A stretch of 64,000 bases of DNA, from the NCBI GenBank assembly GCA_000727475.1, contig KL647296.1, positions 485,430 to 549,429 on the forward strand. The letters run 5' to 3'. This stretch comes from Sarcocystis neurona. Taxonomy: Eukaryota > Apicomplexa > Conoidasida > Eucoccidiorida > Sarcocystidae. Below the pieces are notes generated by a model. It had not been told where the DNA came from. It ran no database searches and saw nothing but the letters and a program-made list of their open reading frames with translations. A program made the position numbers and the translations under genes. Shown in pieces: positions 1-14,500 of the stretch. Positions within the stretch are counted from its first letter, which is position 1. Each line of letters starts with the position of its first letter.

Positions 1-3000
1 CACGAAAGGCTCTCGGTTTCAAGTTGTCAGTGGTCCCGTTCTGCAGCAGCGCTGCTGTCTCTGACAGACACGACATATAGTACGTAATAGCATCTACGTT
101 GCAGTGCTCCAGTGACGAACGGCTCTGACTGACGGGCCCACACGCTGCAGTATTGTTTCCCGGCTCTAGTCGAATCACTCTTTGCGCGAAATTTTTTTGC
201 GAACGACGCCCACGTTGAAAGACTCGTGACTCGCAACGGATGACTTTCACGCGTGCAAAACGAGAAGATCTGCTTTTTCATAAACACTCGAAAACCAGCT
301 TCCTCCGCCACGCACGTAGGGGATTCTTTGGCTTGCTCACAACCATTATACGCCGTCAGGTGGACACAGCCCAACACGGCTTGTATGTGCATTCATTTCC
401 AAACTGCACATATCAATGTTGGTGAGCGCCACAGGAGCCCCTCTCTCTGATATTGTATGTTTTACATTTTCCACATACATTCTGCATCATGTCGCCTAAG
501 GAAGACACGAGGTCTCGTAAATGCGAGCGCACACGCGTTGGCAGTTCCCCTGCCTTCATGCGATAAACTAAGTGGCAACCATTAGCAAGTTTGTTGAGAT
601 GCAGTTCTGCAGAAAGGGAACATCCGGAAACCTTCACCTTTTCCATCCTGGTGTCAGCTCCTTTTTGCAAGCGTTCTGAATGGAAAAATGGATGCCTATC
701 ATAATTTCCTGCACGCGTGTAGGTGAAGTTCCCTTCCGATGTATTCTATTACTGAGTCGTATGGGTCCGTCGGACTAAGGCATCACTTCACAAAGATGTC
801 ACATTGGGGAACTCCTTCTCCCACTTATACATTCCACCTACGCCGGGCCCTGTGTTTGCACGTATCAGCAATTCGCCCCGCCGCGGGAAAGAATCTGTCA
901 CCGCTAAAACTATAGTCAACCACGTAGTGTGCTTATTTCGCAAAGAGAGGCAGATGGTAGGGGCACACCGTAACTGACGTCGGTCTCATTCTGCTTCCTA
1001 GGGTGTCACGCGGTTCTCTCCCGTCAACGCGTTGGTCACAATGCCGAGCTTGGAGCCTCCTGTCAATCTCTCAGCTGTACCTCCAGTGCAAATTTTAGAA
1101 AGTCACGTAGGGCTTTTGCGTGCATCGTGCGATACCACTTACGATCCGCCGCCCTCTCCGCCAGTCGCAGCCACGCATCGAATAAGAAGTACAATACGCT
1201 GTCCATAACGCATACTGCACTCAGGAAAGCTCCTCGAGTGGTGTTGGCGTGCAGTGTGTGGTGCGTGCGTGGACACATGCATACACATCAACCGACCAAG
1301 ACAGAACCCGTTCGCTGGCGCAGCCATCCCAGAAATCGAAGGAAGGGACCGTTTTCCCTGTTCTGATGTTAATAAGTACTTTGACGGTCATTCCTGCGAA
1401 AATTATCATTTTGTCGATTCAAGAGACCACCGCCAGTCTCCAACAGTCTTCAAAAGCTCTACTCGCCGGACCCTCAGAAAGTACGTCGGTTAGGGTCCGT
1501 CGCTTTTAACGACATACAACAACTAAGCAATTCTTCTTTCGTAAACTGCCTCAACACTGGTGGTCTATCTGTAAACTTGCAGGTGCCTCTCGCGTACCGT
1601 CTACGAATGTTCGACTACGTCTAAGGAGTCGTTCACGCGTGCACTCTGATTCGTGTTTAGGGCCGAGATTGCCAAGGTGATCTTCTCCACATTTAATACG
1701 AACAATCTACCGCGTCTGCTGCTGTTACTTCTGTGGCTGCCGCTCCTTGGCAAAAAAATGTCTCACGGGTGAGTTAGCATGGGTTACATAATTCGGCAGT
1801 GAGGGAGACAGGCCTGTTCAAGAGGTGCGCAACCACAGGTATTATCTCAGCTGAAAAAGGTATGTGGTCGTTCCTGTAGTGTTAGGTCCGTCCTCTCGTC
1901 GTCGACGACAGAGTTCACACATGAGCTCTTCAGCTCAGGCGCTGCCCACGCACATTTACAGTCTTGTGACATGTTCGACCGCTGCACGTTGTGCTCTGCA
2001 GCGTCCTACTGTGTCTCCACTCCATTCTGGTCTCCTCAACACGCTCCCAGAGATTCAGATAGAGCATAACACGACCTCGGGCACGGACGGAGGAGTGTTC
2101 TCTGTCATATCACTTTTCTCTCACACCATCTGTCACGACAGTGTTCTCCTGCGGAGACCACTTTAGTGCTGTTCAAGCCCACGGTGGCTTCGTGTCGCCT
2201 CCATTTCATGCAGCATCTCTAATTCGTGTATCCGTAGTCCCCTCCAGTACTGCAGGTCTGTTTGTCGCCACGAGTTCGTCTGTGAGTAATCTGTGGCGTG
2301 TGGCGACACTCACTCACTTTGCGCTAAGGAACACAGGCCCCTGCTAACGCTTAAAAAATTGCTCACCTCACCCTCCGCACTTTGATGGAGTACAGAAGCA
2401 GTACCACTGCCTCCATTATTGGTCAGCGACCGATTGCCTGCGACGGCGCTCCATCCCCACAGCCAGCGCTCCAACTCGCAAAACGCCACAACTTGCTATT
2501 GGCTTAGAAAGGCTTTCCAGACTCTGCACCGGGATACTCTCAATAGGTGGTGAAGTTTTAAAGCGACTGGTGTTCTTGACAACTCGTGCTCGTGGACTGT
2601 GTATCATTCTCCCCCGTCTGCCAGTCAGGGTTGACATCGTTTTTCACTTACATCTTCTCAGTGAACATGTATGCGGACACGGGCGTGACGGGGTAATCGC
2701 ACCCTACGAACTCGTTGCCGTCAACATGCTGCGAGAACGGAACAAAGCCACCGAACCCGGGTCTTGTCGCATCGACAGGACTACCGGCAGGGCGATCTTC
2801 CCACGTGACCATCTTTGCAGCGAGATTCTGTATGCACCGGTGTCTTGATTTCGAAAGCCATATTCAAGGCGTGGTTTATCCTATTCGTCCTCACGATATA
2901 CGCAAGGAATGCATGGCTTCATAGACCCCTCCAAGCTTCGCAATTTTTTTGCAAACATATTGGACATGCACAACAGTCCTATGTAGGCTCTCCCTGGAGA

Positions 3001-4032
3001 AGCTTTCCGGCGAGGTAGAGACAAGGAGGAGTGCCCGAAAAGAGAGTGTAGCACCATACGAGTAGTTGGACTCATCTTTTGCGTTTTAGTCATTGTTTGT
3101 CACCTGTTTCTCAAAAACCCCTCACGTTGTGATCAAATGGCGCTGCCCACCTTCGCCGTCCCTCTTCCCCCACTCAGGGTCTGTAGGTCTTTCTCACGAA
3201 ATAGCGGAGGCCCTGTCTCTCACCCGTGCCCATGCCGTTCGCACTTCCAGTCGATGAAGTCACAACCGCGCCCGTCCGACAAGACCCGAAGATACGAGAA
3301 GGAAAGATCTTCTGTCTCCACAGCCTCTGCCTGTCTTTCGTACTCTTGCTTTGGAAGGAGTTACCACCCCCGTTCTCGGGAAAACAGTCTCAGAGGTCCA
3401 GTGCCCAGCTCCTGGCAGCGGAAGAGAGCACTGGTCGTTTTTCAACCAGCAGGCGTCCTACGAGTCCGCCTGGTTGTAATTTGTATCACACGGAACGCAG
3501 TGCACTGCAGTACAGTCCACCTACTGCAAACATCAGAGGGGGATTACCGCGCTCACAGAGTCGTATTTTTCGTGCAGTGAGGCCTACGGCAATGCGCGAA
3601 AGAATCCATTCGACTACTGCCACCTGATGACAGGCAGTAGGCAGCAGCGTGTACTGGTAAGACCTTCACTGTCCATTATCTTCAATCATTTTCGTTCCAG
3701 AGCTACGACTCTCGTGGGGTCAATGTGGTTACGCCAACGCCTCCTTCTGGAATGAGGCTATTCAGAGGCAATTTGCCCCCGCCGTTCGTTGCAGACAATA
3801 TCTCGCTTCCATCGAGCTGAGGCGAGGTGATACTCCTGCAGAGATTACCAGGCAAGGGACAGGATCTACGGTGGACTCGGGGTTCGGGGGCAGGTCCACA
3901 AGTCTAGAATGACGTGCTTCAACGTGCGACTTTGATTCCTGCACCCGAGTACGTGTGTCGGTGTGCGGTTCACCAATGTAAGCTTCAAAAACCTGTGTCG
4001 TCCCACCTTAGTGCAGCCACGAGTGTACCCGC

Positions 4033-4290
4033 GAGCCTCCGAAAAAAATTCATCCGGGAAAAGTACAGACTTGCACTGTACACTCTGGTTCCTGTTAGCT
4101 CCGCACTGCCAAATTCCGTGCCCGGGCCGGTCCTTGTATCTGCTGCAGGAGATGCTACAACGAGCCTCCGAGAAAATTTCATCCGGGAAAAATACAGACT
4201 TGCATTGTGCACTCTAGTTCCTGTTAGCTCGGCACTGCCAAATTACGTGCCCGGGCCGATCCTTGTATCTGATGCAGGAGGTGCTACCTG
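4033..4290 (+). repeat. 129-bp tandem duplication, two copies
   Basis: Copy 1 starts at 4033 and copy 2 at 4162. The same landmarks (GAGCCTCC, TTCATCCGGGAAAA, TTCCTGTTAGCTC, CCCGGGCC) recur exactly 129 bases apart, with scattered substitutions between copies. The period equals 43 codons, and one forward frame is open through both copies, giving two similar 43-residue peptides that share IREKYRLAL and LVPVSSALPN, then a stop right after copy 2. Whether this frame is ever translated is unknown, because no gene model surrounds it. Confidence 0.85.
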
Positions 4291-7200
4291 ACGGCGACTG
4301 GAGGCCACTCGGTCCTCTTCCGCCTGCACCTTCCCTCGTGTACGCACACTTTGGTCTACTGCCCACCTTTCCTTTACCGCTGGAACAGCAGCGGTGGAGT
4401 TATTAGTTGCATCTGGATCCTCAACAGACATCAGTTGTCGAAGAACCATGCAGTTTGTCGGTTTCATTGTTCATGTAGCTTTCCCGTAAGATGGTGCCCG
4501 CTTCTCCGCGCGTTCAGATCACGGACAGGTATTGCCTGGCGTGTTGGAAAAAACAGTCTGGACAGGGATGTGTGGTCTGACCGCCTGAACAATGCAGCCG
4601 CCGTTAAGTGGCACATGTCGATGCGTGTTGGAAAGGATGTTGACGAAAGGCATACCCGAAGATGCCTAGGAGGACACCTGGTGCAACCGAACGCCCCAGT
4701 GTGCACAAACGGAGACACGTCACCCGAACACCACCACTACTGTCGCAAAAACCTGTGCGATTCTAGTTGAAACTTGAAAAACTGCTTATTCAAGGACACT
4801 CAAGACGTATCGTTGAAAAATATGCGTGAAACTGGTGTACAGTGTTAGGCCCAAAGTATACGCGCATATTCTTCTGTTGGTGCGACTGTTTCTATCCAGT
4901 GACCGCTTGAATGATTAGACCACACTGAGTATCATCGGAATACGCACATTTCGACTAACCTATCCTCCAGAGCAAACACCGCCACTTCACCGCGCCCTCT
5001 CCGGGATCCAGTAAGATCCTTTTGCAACGACGCGAAAACGTAAAGCTCCAAGAGTTACAAATCCTTCCACGTGCTTCACTACCGTCCGGAGCAGCATATT
5101 TTTCCATCGAGAAAATACCTGCCCTGCGCTGTCTCGCCCCTATGCAGTGCACAGGCCTTGTAACACCAGCTCCTGAGGCTTGTGACTCGTTTGAAAGTAA
5201 TACTGTGTGGTGCGTCGCGCGTAGTATGTGGGGAGCACAGATTACGAACGTGACATCTTCCTACGTGAACACAATGTGTTTGCACTTATAAGCACATAGC
5301 CTTCTTTTACTCTGTTTCACGCTTAAATTAGGTACAGTTGCTAACGCGCTGTCTGCTTCTGTCAATTCCTGACTGAATGCAGCTTGCGTTTCCCTGCAGG
5401 GTCCTAGCACCTCTTGTCACCACGCCTTGTTCCTGCCATTCACTCCCCGGCACGCCATAACGTATGTATAGTGTTCTCTTCAGCTGAAACTGGCGCGCCC
5501 CAGCAACGCAAACGCACACAAATTTGCGTCGAAGCACCAAAAGCTGTCCCAACCTCAAAAGTCATCGTAGCCGGTGTCTCAACTATCCCGCGCAGGCTCC
5601 GAACATAACTCCTTCCTGTGGAGCTCAACCTCTTCTGTTCGATATAAGTTTCAATGACAAGACCTGCGCGTCCATGAGGTTCAGGCGTCCTCTCTCGATG
5701 TTCGTTACTCTCCCAGACTGATAAATAAGCTAAAACGTTCAGACAACTATCCTGCATTGTTCCCAGGGTACAGAACTTCGCCAGACGGGTCCACGCGCAG
5801 GTAATCTTTTTTTCGAAAGTATACCCGAGGCACTTCCTGCACTTAAATCCTTCATCGCGCACCATTTTCCCGGGTGAGCCGTCACTCCCCACACCTTATT
5901 CTTGATGGTCAGGATCCGGTCAGACACGGTGGGTTCCTTCTCACACAGTAGCTACACATTTTACTACTACTGTTACTAGTAATACAACCTTGTTACCCAC
6001 GAGTGTATTCTTCAAATCTCTCTCATCAGCTGCACCTACCCCTACTACAACCAAGACTCCATTCCCCATAAGCGTATCCTCCATACCATTTTCATTACGT
6101 CTTCCTCCCCACGCGAACACACTAAGCTGCCTGTTTCTCTTGGACACCACCGAGCTACGCCTTTTGACTTTCGACACCATTTTTGGGCAGCAAGCTTTCA
6201 GAAAGACAGACGAACCGTGCAACGGGGAGACTGCCGTGTCTAGCATGTGTGGGAGCCGTAGGATCTACGCACGTTCCAGGCTGGTGATTGCATATTACCT
6301 ATATATGCCCTCTCCCACAGGTCTAGTATTTGTGACAATGCAGCGCAATTCACACAGGTACGAAGGTCGCCACGGGGACGGTCGAGATTGTGAGTCACCC
6401 TCACAAGGTGTCTCTTCCGGCGTCCGCGCCTCTCTCAGTTCTCCCTCAGTGACTTCGGTTTCCTACCGAACACCAAGCATACAAAGCGATGAGCTTACCT
6501 TCCTCGTGCACTCTTCAGATAGTAAACGTCTGGCATCTTTTACAGGAGACAGAATGCCCCCTTCTTTCCACGTATCATCAAGGAATTCTAGAAATTGTTC
6601 CTGCCGGCGGTGTGCTCCATCTAAATTTGTGAGTCTGTATTCCCTACGTTACTCTCGACGTGGCTTTCCTTCGAAAACGCAAAACGATTAGTCAACGTGC
6701 AGCCCCAATTCCATACATCCGTCGTCGAGAACCCTTGTTTCTGGCTCAACTCATTAAAACAAGCAACGACCCCGATCGCACAGTTCTCACTCTCAACAAT
6801 CTCTCCTGCTAGAGGGCCTGAGAAGAAGAACAACCCCAAAACTAGGGAGCCACATTTTGCATTCTCCGAAACGTGTCCAACTTCGACACCCTGTTTCACC
6901 TCCCTCCAGCAATTTTGTTTCTCGTGTAGGCGTGACCAGTCTCCACGCAACTTTGAGGATGAAGTGGCTACAGCCGCTTAGTTGGATATTTCGAGGAACT
7001 GGTCTTCCTTGCTTCTTCTTCGACGGCAAAGATATAGGACTACTGCGTGTGCGTCTGCTTGTTAGTATGTGTTACGCACTGCCGTCAGCGCTCGCTTCCC
7101 AAAAGCACGAGCGTCGCATCTTTCCATTCTCCTCACGCTGTGCCTCAACAAATTCCCACGGTCTGGACAAGACCAACCGTACTAAAGCGGCTCACGCGTT

Positions 7201-10200
7201 TACGCATCTTCAGTCGAGTATAACTCTACTTGGCAGTCCGATGAACCGTTATTTATCTCCTCAGTCAAACCAGTCCTTTTTCGCGCCCCCAATATCTTGG
7301 TGGCAGGTCAGGTGAAGTGATGTCCCAGCACTCAATAAGAAGTAAAATCTAATACTTCTTGTCGCCGTGTGCGCCAGGTATCATCAGGAGTACCAGCGAG
7401 TGAGCTGTGTCTCCACTCATTAAGACCCTCCGTTAAATGATAGTAGATTCCCATTCCGACGACAAAGACACACGTCATAATCAGTACCCTACCACGTGCC
7501 GCAAAAAATATTTCCGGTCTGCATACTAGAGTCACCCACGGCTCACCCAAACTATGTTTTGGTGAGCTAACGGGATTCAACACTGATGTAGATTCTAAAT
7601 TTCAGAGGCACTCTGCGTGGACTGAGACCACAAGCGTGGGTCCACACATAATGAAAGTTGTGCGTCCTTACGTGCTACCCGCTGTCCCACAGAGGACGGG
7701 AACCGGTGCGCGCTTGTTGCGCACTCCCGTCGTGGTGCACCACGTCCACTGTGCGGGACTTGTCACCTTGCAAACGCAGTGAATGCCGGAATCCATCTCA
7801 GACTTGAATACAATATCCATAGACGTATCAGTGACCGCGCAACACTTGACTTCGTCAGGGTATAATGCGACAGTCGTTCTCCTCGTAAAACAGTGATCAT
7901 GCTTCCGATAACCGTCACCACACTGGTGCGATTCAACTCTCTGCTTCCTGGATGGTGTCCTACATGATGTGCTGCAAACAATAAAATGAAACCCGCACGC
8001 ATGTTTCGAGTGCAGAGACGCTCACACAACTAACCAGCTAGAAGAAATATCTGAAAAGATATCGGCACCACCTTACGGCCATTCTCGCCGCTCAGATCTG
8101 CCTGCTCAACTCTACGTGGAGAGCACAGGCCGGTATGTGCACAGGAGCAGGCGGTGTCTGACTTTTGGTTAAGAGTGCTTCGACTAGCCACAAGACTTAG
8201 AGTAGAGCTCCTCCTAATTCTGCATGTATCCACGTAGAATGCAGCAGAAATGGTGACGCACTGGTGCGGACGAAGTGCATGTACCTTCTGTCCTTTCATC
8301 AGAGACCACTGCGAGGAGGAGGTTGACAAAACCCAGATTCAGCAGATCGCCTCAAACTCTGTGACTGGCGGAAGGCAGAAGGTCGCGCGGCAATAATCTT
8401 GAATTGGGTGCAATGCATTCCACAAAAGGAATGCACTGCGCTCCATTCGGAGAGATTTACTTGGAAAGCAGAGTAGCATTGCCTCCCTTCCCAGCGACGT
8501 ATTGGACGCCTAATTGTAAAGGGGATCAATGATGGTATTCCATCAACCCCAAGCCTCGTGTAGCGAGGTGTTTCGAACGAACTGACTCGCATCTCTCGTG
8601 TATACGTCGATGGAAACTGTCATATTCAGCATATACGTATATCTGCGTAGATGGACATCCCACCAAGCCCGAGCGTTCGACAACTTTGAACCAAATACTG
8701 CGCTCATTTGATTACCGGAACATCTCTCCTCGCGATGCGTCGCCGAAATGCGGAGGACATCGAGTAGTGTGAGGGACCGCCAGGACGATCTCTGCCGCGG
8801 GCTGCTATGAAGAAGAGACTCTTGTGCAATTAGACCCTTCAAGGTGTTTGTCCTGGTCGCACTATTTCTCGTCCACAAGAAATATTTGTTGATTGCCGGC
8901 CATACCTCCTCAGCTAACTGAGGAGAATAGATAGAAGGGCTACGCAACGTTACGGCAGGCCGCAGGTCACACACGGTAAAGGGATGTGCCGCGATACTCT
9001 GTGCTCAAACATCCTGCACCACACGGTGGCCCTTTATGGGAAGATTCGAAATTTCACACCTTCATTCTCAAAAACAGGCCACGTTTTTCGGTGTGCATCC
9101 CCGCACTGCAAAAGTGTGTTACTTCCACTTGTAGATGGAGCGGCAGTCGCACCTAGGCTTCCGGATACATGCCAGGATGGGGTCCGCTCAAATACATGCC
9201 GTTCGCGCGCGGGAAATCTTGCCCATCTCCAAGCACGTATAATGCAGATGGTTATGTGACTTCTTTGAAGTGTTGTGCCTGTGCGTGCTTGCCCCGGTCC
9301 GCCGAAGACGAACGGGCGCGACTCGTTTCCCGACTGTCAAAATGGGGCAATTTTGAGTACACTTCACGCAGAGCACTTGACGCATGTCCTGAGTTCAATA
9401 TATCTGCAAAATACTGAAGCAGCTGCGATGAAGCTACCTCGTTTCGCGCACAGGTTTGCATGGCTGCACACAGAAGACGAGCTGCCCTTTCTGTACGTCG
9501 TGCACCCAGCCTCTTCGTCTCTAGACCTCCCATAGGGTACAAGTATTCCTGTGTCGATATCCGCAGCTGTCTGTGGTGGGCACGCTTGCGGCCACAGTCA
9601 ACGCGGCGGGAGCACCGTATTTGGCAACGTGGTAATTTGCCCTTCGTGTGTCTACATTGGAGTGCCAGCACTCTGATATTGAGTCGCCGGCCCAACTCAG
9701 CGCGCTCTTCACATGCTAACTGATTTTAAAGCGAAGTTGGACGTGGGCGCCATTTATCCTGACATTCATATATATATAGATATACATACATTGTTTCTGC
9801 TCTCTACATATACGTTCCGTGACGCGCACATATTTGTGTCCTAACCAGCGTGTGTAATTCGTCCATCCACTCAGGTGGAAGCGTTGATAAGAAGCTGCAC
9901 GGTCACTTAACCGCTTGTCTTCTTCCGTGTCATTCACCCTGGTGGTTGTTGTCAACCAGCAGCAGGTACGTGATACCCTCTTGGAGCAGCTACTGCGTCC
10001 TGGAGCAGCTACTGCGTAATTGGGTATAAAATATTTCGAGTTATAATTTGAAATGTTGACTTTTGACCGGAAGATAGCTCAGGGGAGCGCTGGGGAGCCA
10101 GACGCCACTGACGCAGTGCGCCCGTGCGCGTACGTCCTTTTGCGTACGCGAGTCTGTAGGACTTTTATCGAACTGAAGACTCACACGCTCCACAGGTAGA

Positions 10201-10609
10201 CTGCGCTGACGCTCTACAATACAAACGTCCTACGAACCAACGGAATGACAAAGGTGTACACACATATGGATGGCCAGTCTGCATTAATGTCTACATGACT
10301 TGGCGCACGTCTGCACATATTGAAGGCACATGCACATACGTACACTCTACCGCTCGCGCGCGCGCGTATGTACTTACCCACGCTAAAAAGTTCAATTAAT
10401 GTGAGGACATCTGCATACCTTGTAATGTCTGTACGTCGAGATAATCACACTGTCGTACGTACATGTACGTATGTAAGCGGATGAGAGGTTTCTGACAAAA
10501 ACGTGTGGAAGTTTCGCATGTGAAATCGACTCGAGGTGAACATTCCTCTTTGCAACATGTTGCTGATTCTTCTTGGTAGTACCCTGCTCTCATCGCTCAG
10601 CAGATAACT

Positions 10610-11545
10610 TTGTGGTATCAACCGTGCGCTGACAATTGGCCGTGCTGCCGCTGCTTCAGGCGTTCTGCTCTTGGACGGCTACTGATTGTTGTGCTGCTGC
10701 CGCTCCTCGTGCTGTTGCACTTCTTGTTTCGTGCTCTTCAACAGGCCTTTCAAGAGAGCTGCTCTTCCTTTTACTGCGTCTCCACAGGGTGTTTGCTCAG
10801 CTGCAATCGGCCTAGTGCCGCTGCTGCGGGTTTTTATGCTGCAGGTGCGCTCTAGTGAAGGGCGGCCCCTTCTTGTGCAACTGCTGCTGCTTTTTTCCTT
10901 GTTGTTTGTCTGCTTCTTGTGCTTCTTTTTGTGTCGATTCTTGTGCCGTTGCTCCTCGTGCCGCTGTCGCCACCATACTTGCTGAGATGGACTGTAGCTT
11001 GTTGTTCCGCCGATGTTGCAGTCTGTGGGACTACTGGTGACCCGGGGACCCTAGGGCTGTCGCTGCCGCTTGCGCAACTTCTACTATCGACGATTTTCTA
11101 CAAGTGTAGCTTGTGCTCCTGCTGTTTGCTCTGCATCTGCTTCATGTGATGCTGTTTTATTCCGCTGCAGAGTTTTCGGCGGGGAATAAGTACACAGTCG
11201 TCCTGCGAGGCGGGCTGCTGCTGCACTTGTGCTGCTACTGCTGTTTTTGGGTCTGCCGTTGCTGGTGCCTGCGGTGCTGCTGCTGTATGTATGCTGCTGT
11301 TGCCTCTGCGCCGGAATTTTTGCGGTGACTGCCTGTTTTGGAAGGTAAACTGCCAGTTGAACCTCTGCTCTGCTTCTCATCAATGCTGAAGACAGTTGCA
11401 TGCTTCTGTGCTTACTGCTATTGCCTGTGTTCTGCGGTTTGTGCTGCTATTCCAGATTCTTCCGCCATTGCCACAGCCGTAGCACGTGCTCTGCAAGCTT
11501 GCTGTGAAGGTTTGTCCATTTCTACCGTTGGTGTAGCATGGGGGT
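10610..11545. repeat. degenerate CTG/GCT-rich patch
   Basis: The plus strand is enriched in CTG/TGC/GCT triplets broken by many substitutions, and all forward frames are interrupted within about 100 codons. Open pieces are Leu/Cys-rich on the plus strand and Gln/Ser-rich on the minus strand. This looks like an eroded trinucleotide-repeat tract of the kind seen intact at 58.9-63.1 kb. A repeat-bearing exon on the minus strand cannot be excluded. Confidence 0.4.
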
Positions 11546-14500
11546 AAGGAAGGAAGGGCAGCTGAAATACACTGTGCTCGTGCTATTTGCTGCCTGAAAG
11601 AGGCACAGGTTAGGAACAGGTTATGTATGCAGAGAACAAAAATCATGTTCCTTCCTGGGACGTAGCTTTTTCTCTTCCCTACCTTAAGTTCTGACGCTTC
11701 CCCCACCACTTTCTGCGTGGAATGCTGTCTCTTCTTCGCATTGGGTGTCTGCGTGTACAGCTCGAATTGGAGCGCAATCGCCCCCAACCCTCGGAAACAC
11801 AACTGTATCCTACCTTGCTAAAATCTGTCCTTTTCGAGCGCTGCTCTTTTGCATATAAAGGCGGTGAAGTATATGTTCTTTTACATTCTGTAGTTTCAGC
11901 GCAGCTAAATGTACAGCCTCTTCATTCGAGATAACTTTTTGTTTCTTGACGCGGGCCTCTCTCATCAGACATAAGCTCCGACGCTTGACACTTTTAATGG
12001 GGGGACTCTTGCAGTGTTCTTTAATGACTCCTTCTCATTCCCTTCCTGTTTGCCGCACCGTGCTAGGGGCCTGTAGTATCCTGTCCCCTTGGTTGAGTGT
12101 CTCTGACTCTAGGCATCGGTGACGTCTCTATGCCGTGACAGGCTTAGAGGATATCCTAAGAGATCTGTCACCTCCTGCGCCGTACCCAGTTTCACGGACG
12201 CCACTTGCACATTCACAAAAACCCGAATGAGCAATATAGCGCGTTTCAGGACCAGTCGCTGTGGAAACAAACTTCAGTGCTCAGAACCTTCCTCTTGTAC
12301 TCAATGATCGAAGCACCTGTCTTCTTTTTCCGGTGGCTATGCCTGCTTGTCCTGGTGATTGGGAACTAAAAGTGAAACGGCCACCTGCTGTACACATGCG
12401 CAGTTAAGACAAACTCACGACAGTGTGCTTTTTACCACATAGGTGTGTGATGTGGCCCGTCGACAAAGCACACGCACTGACGCGTCAGCGGTGTACAAAA
12501 TATTAACGTGCACTCCAAACAGGCAAGTGGTTCCGACAGAGGATAGAAGCGGCCGTGCATCCTCCGTATGCCTAATGTGAGAGCACGCTCAGTGAAGCTT
12601 CTTGAGTCAAATTCGCACTCTGAACACGGCCAACAGAAACCCCTGCACAGCACGCAGACAAGAAGGCTCTCTTTCGTTAAAACGACAACACCAGAGAAGA
12701 CGGCATCTTCCCGTTTGATCTGTGGGATATGTATTTCAATCGCTTACCCGGTTCCTCTTCTGGGTATGTCTACCACACCCACGCACTTCGTACGGTTCCT
12801 TCTTTCCTTCTTAACATGCTAAAACGTATCAGATTCAGCGAGCACTGCCATGAAGCCTGCCCGAACATACACATGTACACGTGTGTGTACGGTGCTATTG
12901 CAGTCCGTGGGCTCTCTTCCGTCATCAGACCGGGCCCTCGATGGCCTTGCGCCATTACTCCGAAAGTCCCAAATTCACTGAGACTTTGTGCGTCTCCTGC
13001 TGACACTCGGCACAGACTTCTAATATCGCAGGCTGCTGTCGACGACATTTGTGCAGCGACACGTTGAGCAGGAATGCGGCACGCTGCATGCGACGACGCC
13101 GCGATGACAGACCGCCCTCTACGAGTCCGACATGCGAGCCACTCGTAATACACCGGCTGCGACCGTAGCCGATCCGGAAAGTGCTGTTGACACGGCCAGT
13201 CAACATATGCATCCCCATATTTGAAGACGTCTAGTCACACACACCGAAGCGCGGGGGAGTAACCTTGGAGACCTACAATGTGTACAAACGTTGATCTCTT
13301 GACGCCCTTGATCCCAAAACAGACTCACCCCGTAAAGGGTCAACAAAGATTCAGTTTTACTGATTACGAGAAGATATTAGGGGTGTCTATTGCTGTGTAG
13401 GCATTCTACATGTATGTACAGATACTCGCAGATGAGCACATGCAAACGTGTGTGTCCACTTGTGATTTATAGGCCTTCGAATGCTGCATCAACACGACTG
13501 CCCTCGGATATTCCGCTGCTGCTCAGGTTCCTCCTCTCCACGACGGACGCACTGCGAGCAGCAAGCAGGGGGTATTTCACGCATTCTTCCACATCCTGGT
13601 CACTGGTTGACTTTTCCGTTCTCAGCTCGCTTTCTGCAGTGAAATTTTGACCTTGCCCTTCCCGGTTACCGATGTCGCCTTTAGCTCCCTGAGGTGCAAA
13701 AGCTACGGGACGAGTGCAAGCGTGATTCGTCGTTCAGAGTTGCTTCGTCTTCAGCCCAACCAGAGCAACGTCGCTTACTCTCTGTGCCTTCGTATAGCGT
13801 ACAAATCTGAGTATTTGTCTGAGGATGTATGTGGACACGTGTGCAAACCCACATAGGTATGCGCTTGCGTAGGCATAAACGGTGAAGTCCCTGAACAGCT
13901 AAAATTATTGTGGGTAAGCAATGAAGATTTCTTGGGAAGGGTTCTGATGAACAAGTGATGATGCGAATAAAGATGAAAGGGGCCTGTAAAGCCAGAAGGC
14001 CCGCACACTTTTTCTGTTGTGCCCTGGAAATCTCTTATTCCTACAATATCTATGCTGTCCCGTAAAAATCACATTCTTTACAATGTAGTGGCACCTTCCT
14101 CAACAGTAATCCCCCTGCGTTTTCATGCGCATTTATACGCAAGTACTCACAACAGAATCATACAGGTGCGTACGCACATACTACTTTTTTCTCGGGGAAA
14201 CGTGTTGCCGTATAGAAATTCTCCATGCCTATGCACAAGTGCATACGCGGACCTACACCCGTTACGTGTCACACACATGCACCTTACGATAAACATGTGT
14301 GCACCTTCGTATTAACCTGACCTATGGACGGCAAGCTGCAATATATTTATCTTATAAACAATTTAGGACAACCGCGCCTTTTTCTGCAGAAGAAAACCGG
14401 AGTTGTTGACTTGTGCTGATAGGCAAAATAGGAGCCTCTATTCAAAGCAGAGTATTACGTTGCACGCCGGTACATATCACGTCTACGAACAAGAACGCAG

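Noticed and set aside
1660..1670. TTTAGGG motif, as in telomeric repeats
   Set aside because: A single occurrence (another near 36050) with no array; expected by chance.
5941..6691. 233-codon plus-strand frame and the Val-rich minus-strand frame opposite it
   Set aside because: The plus frame starts at TTG; the minus frame is a shadow of a TAC-rich stretch. Neither has splice or motif support.
10070..10160. GC-rich stretch checked as a possible tRNA
   Set aside because: No T-arm consensus and no acceptor-stem pairing could be drawn.
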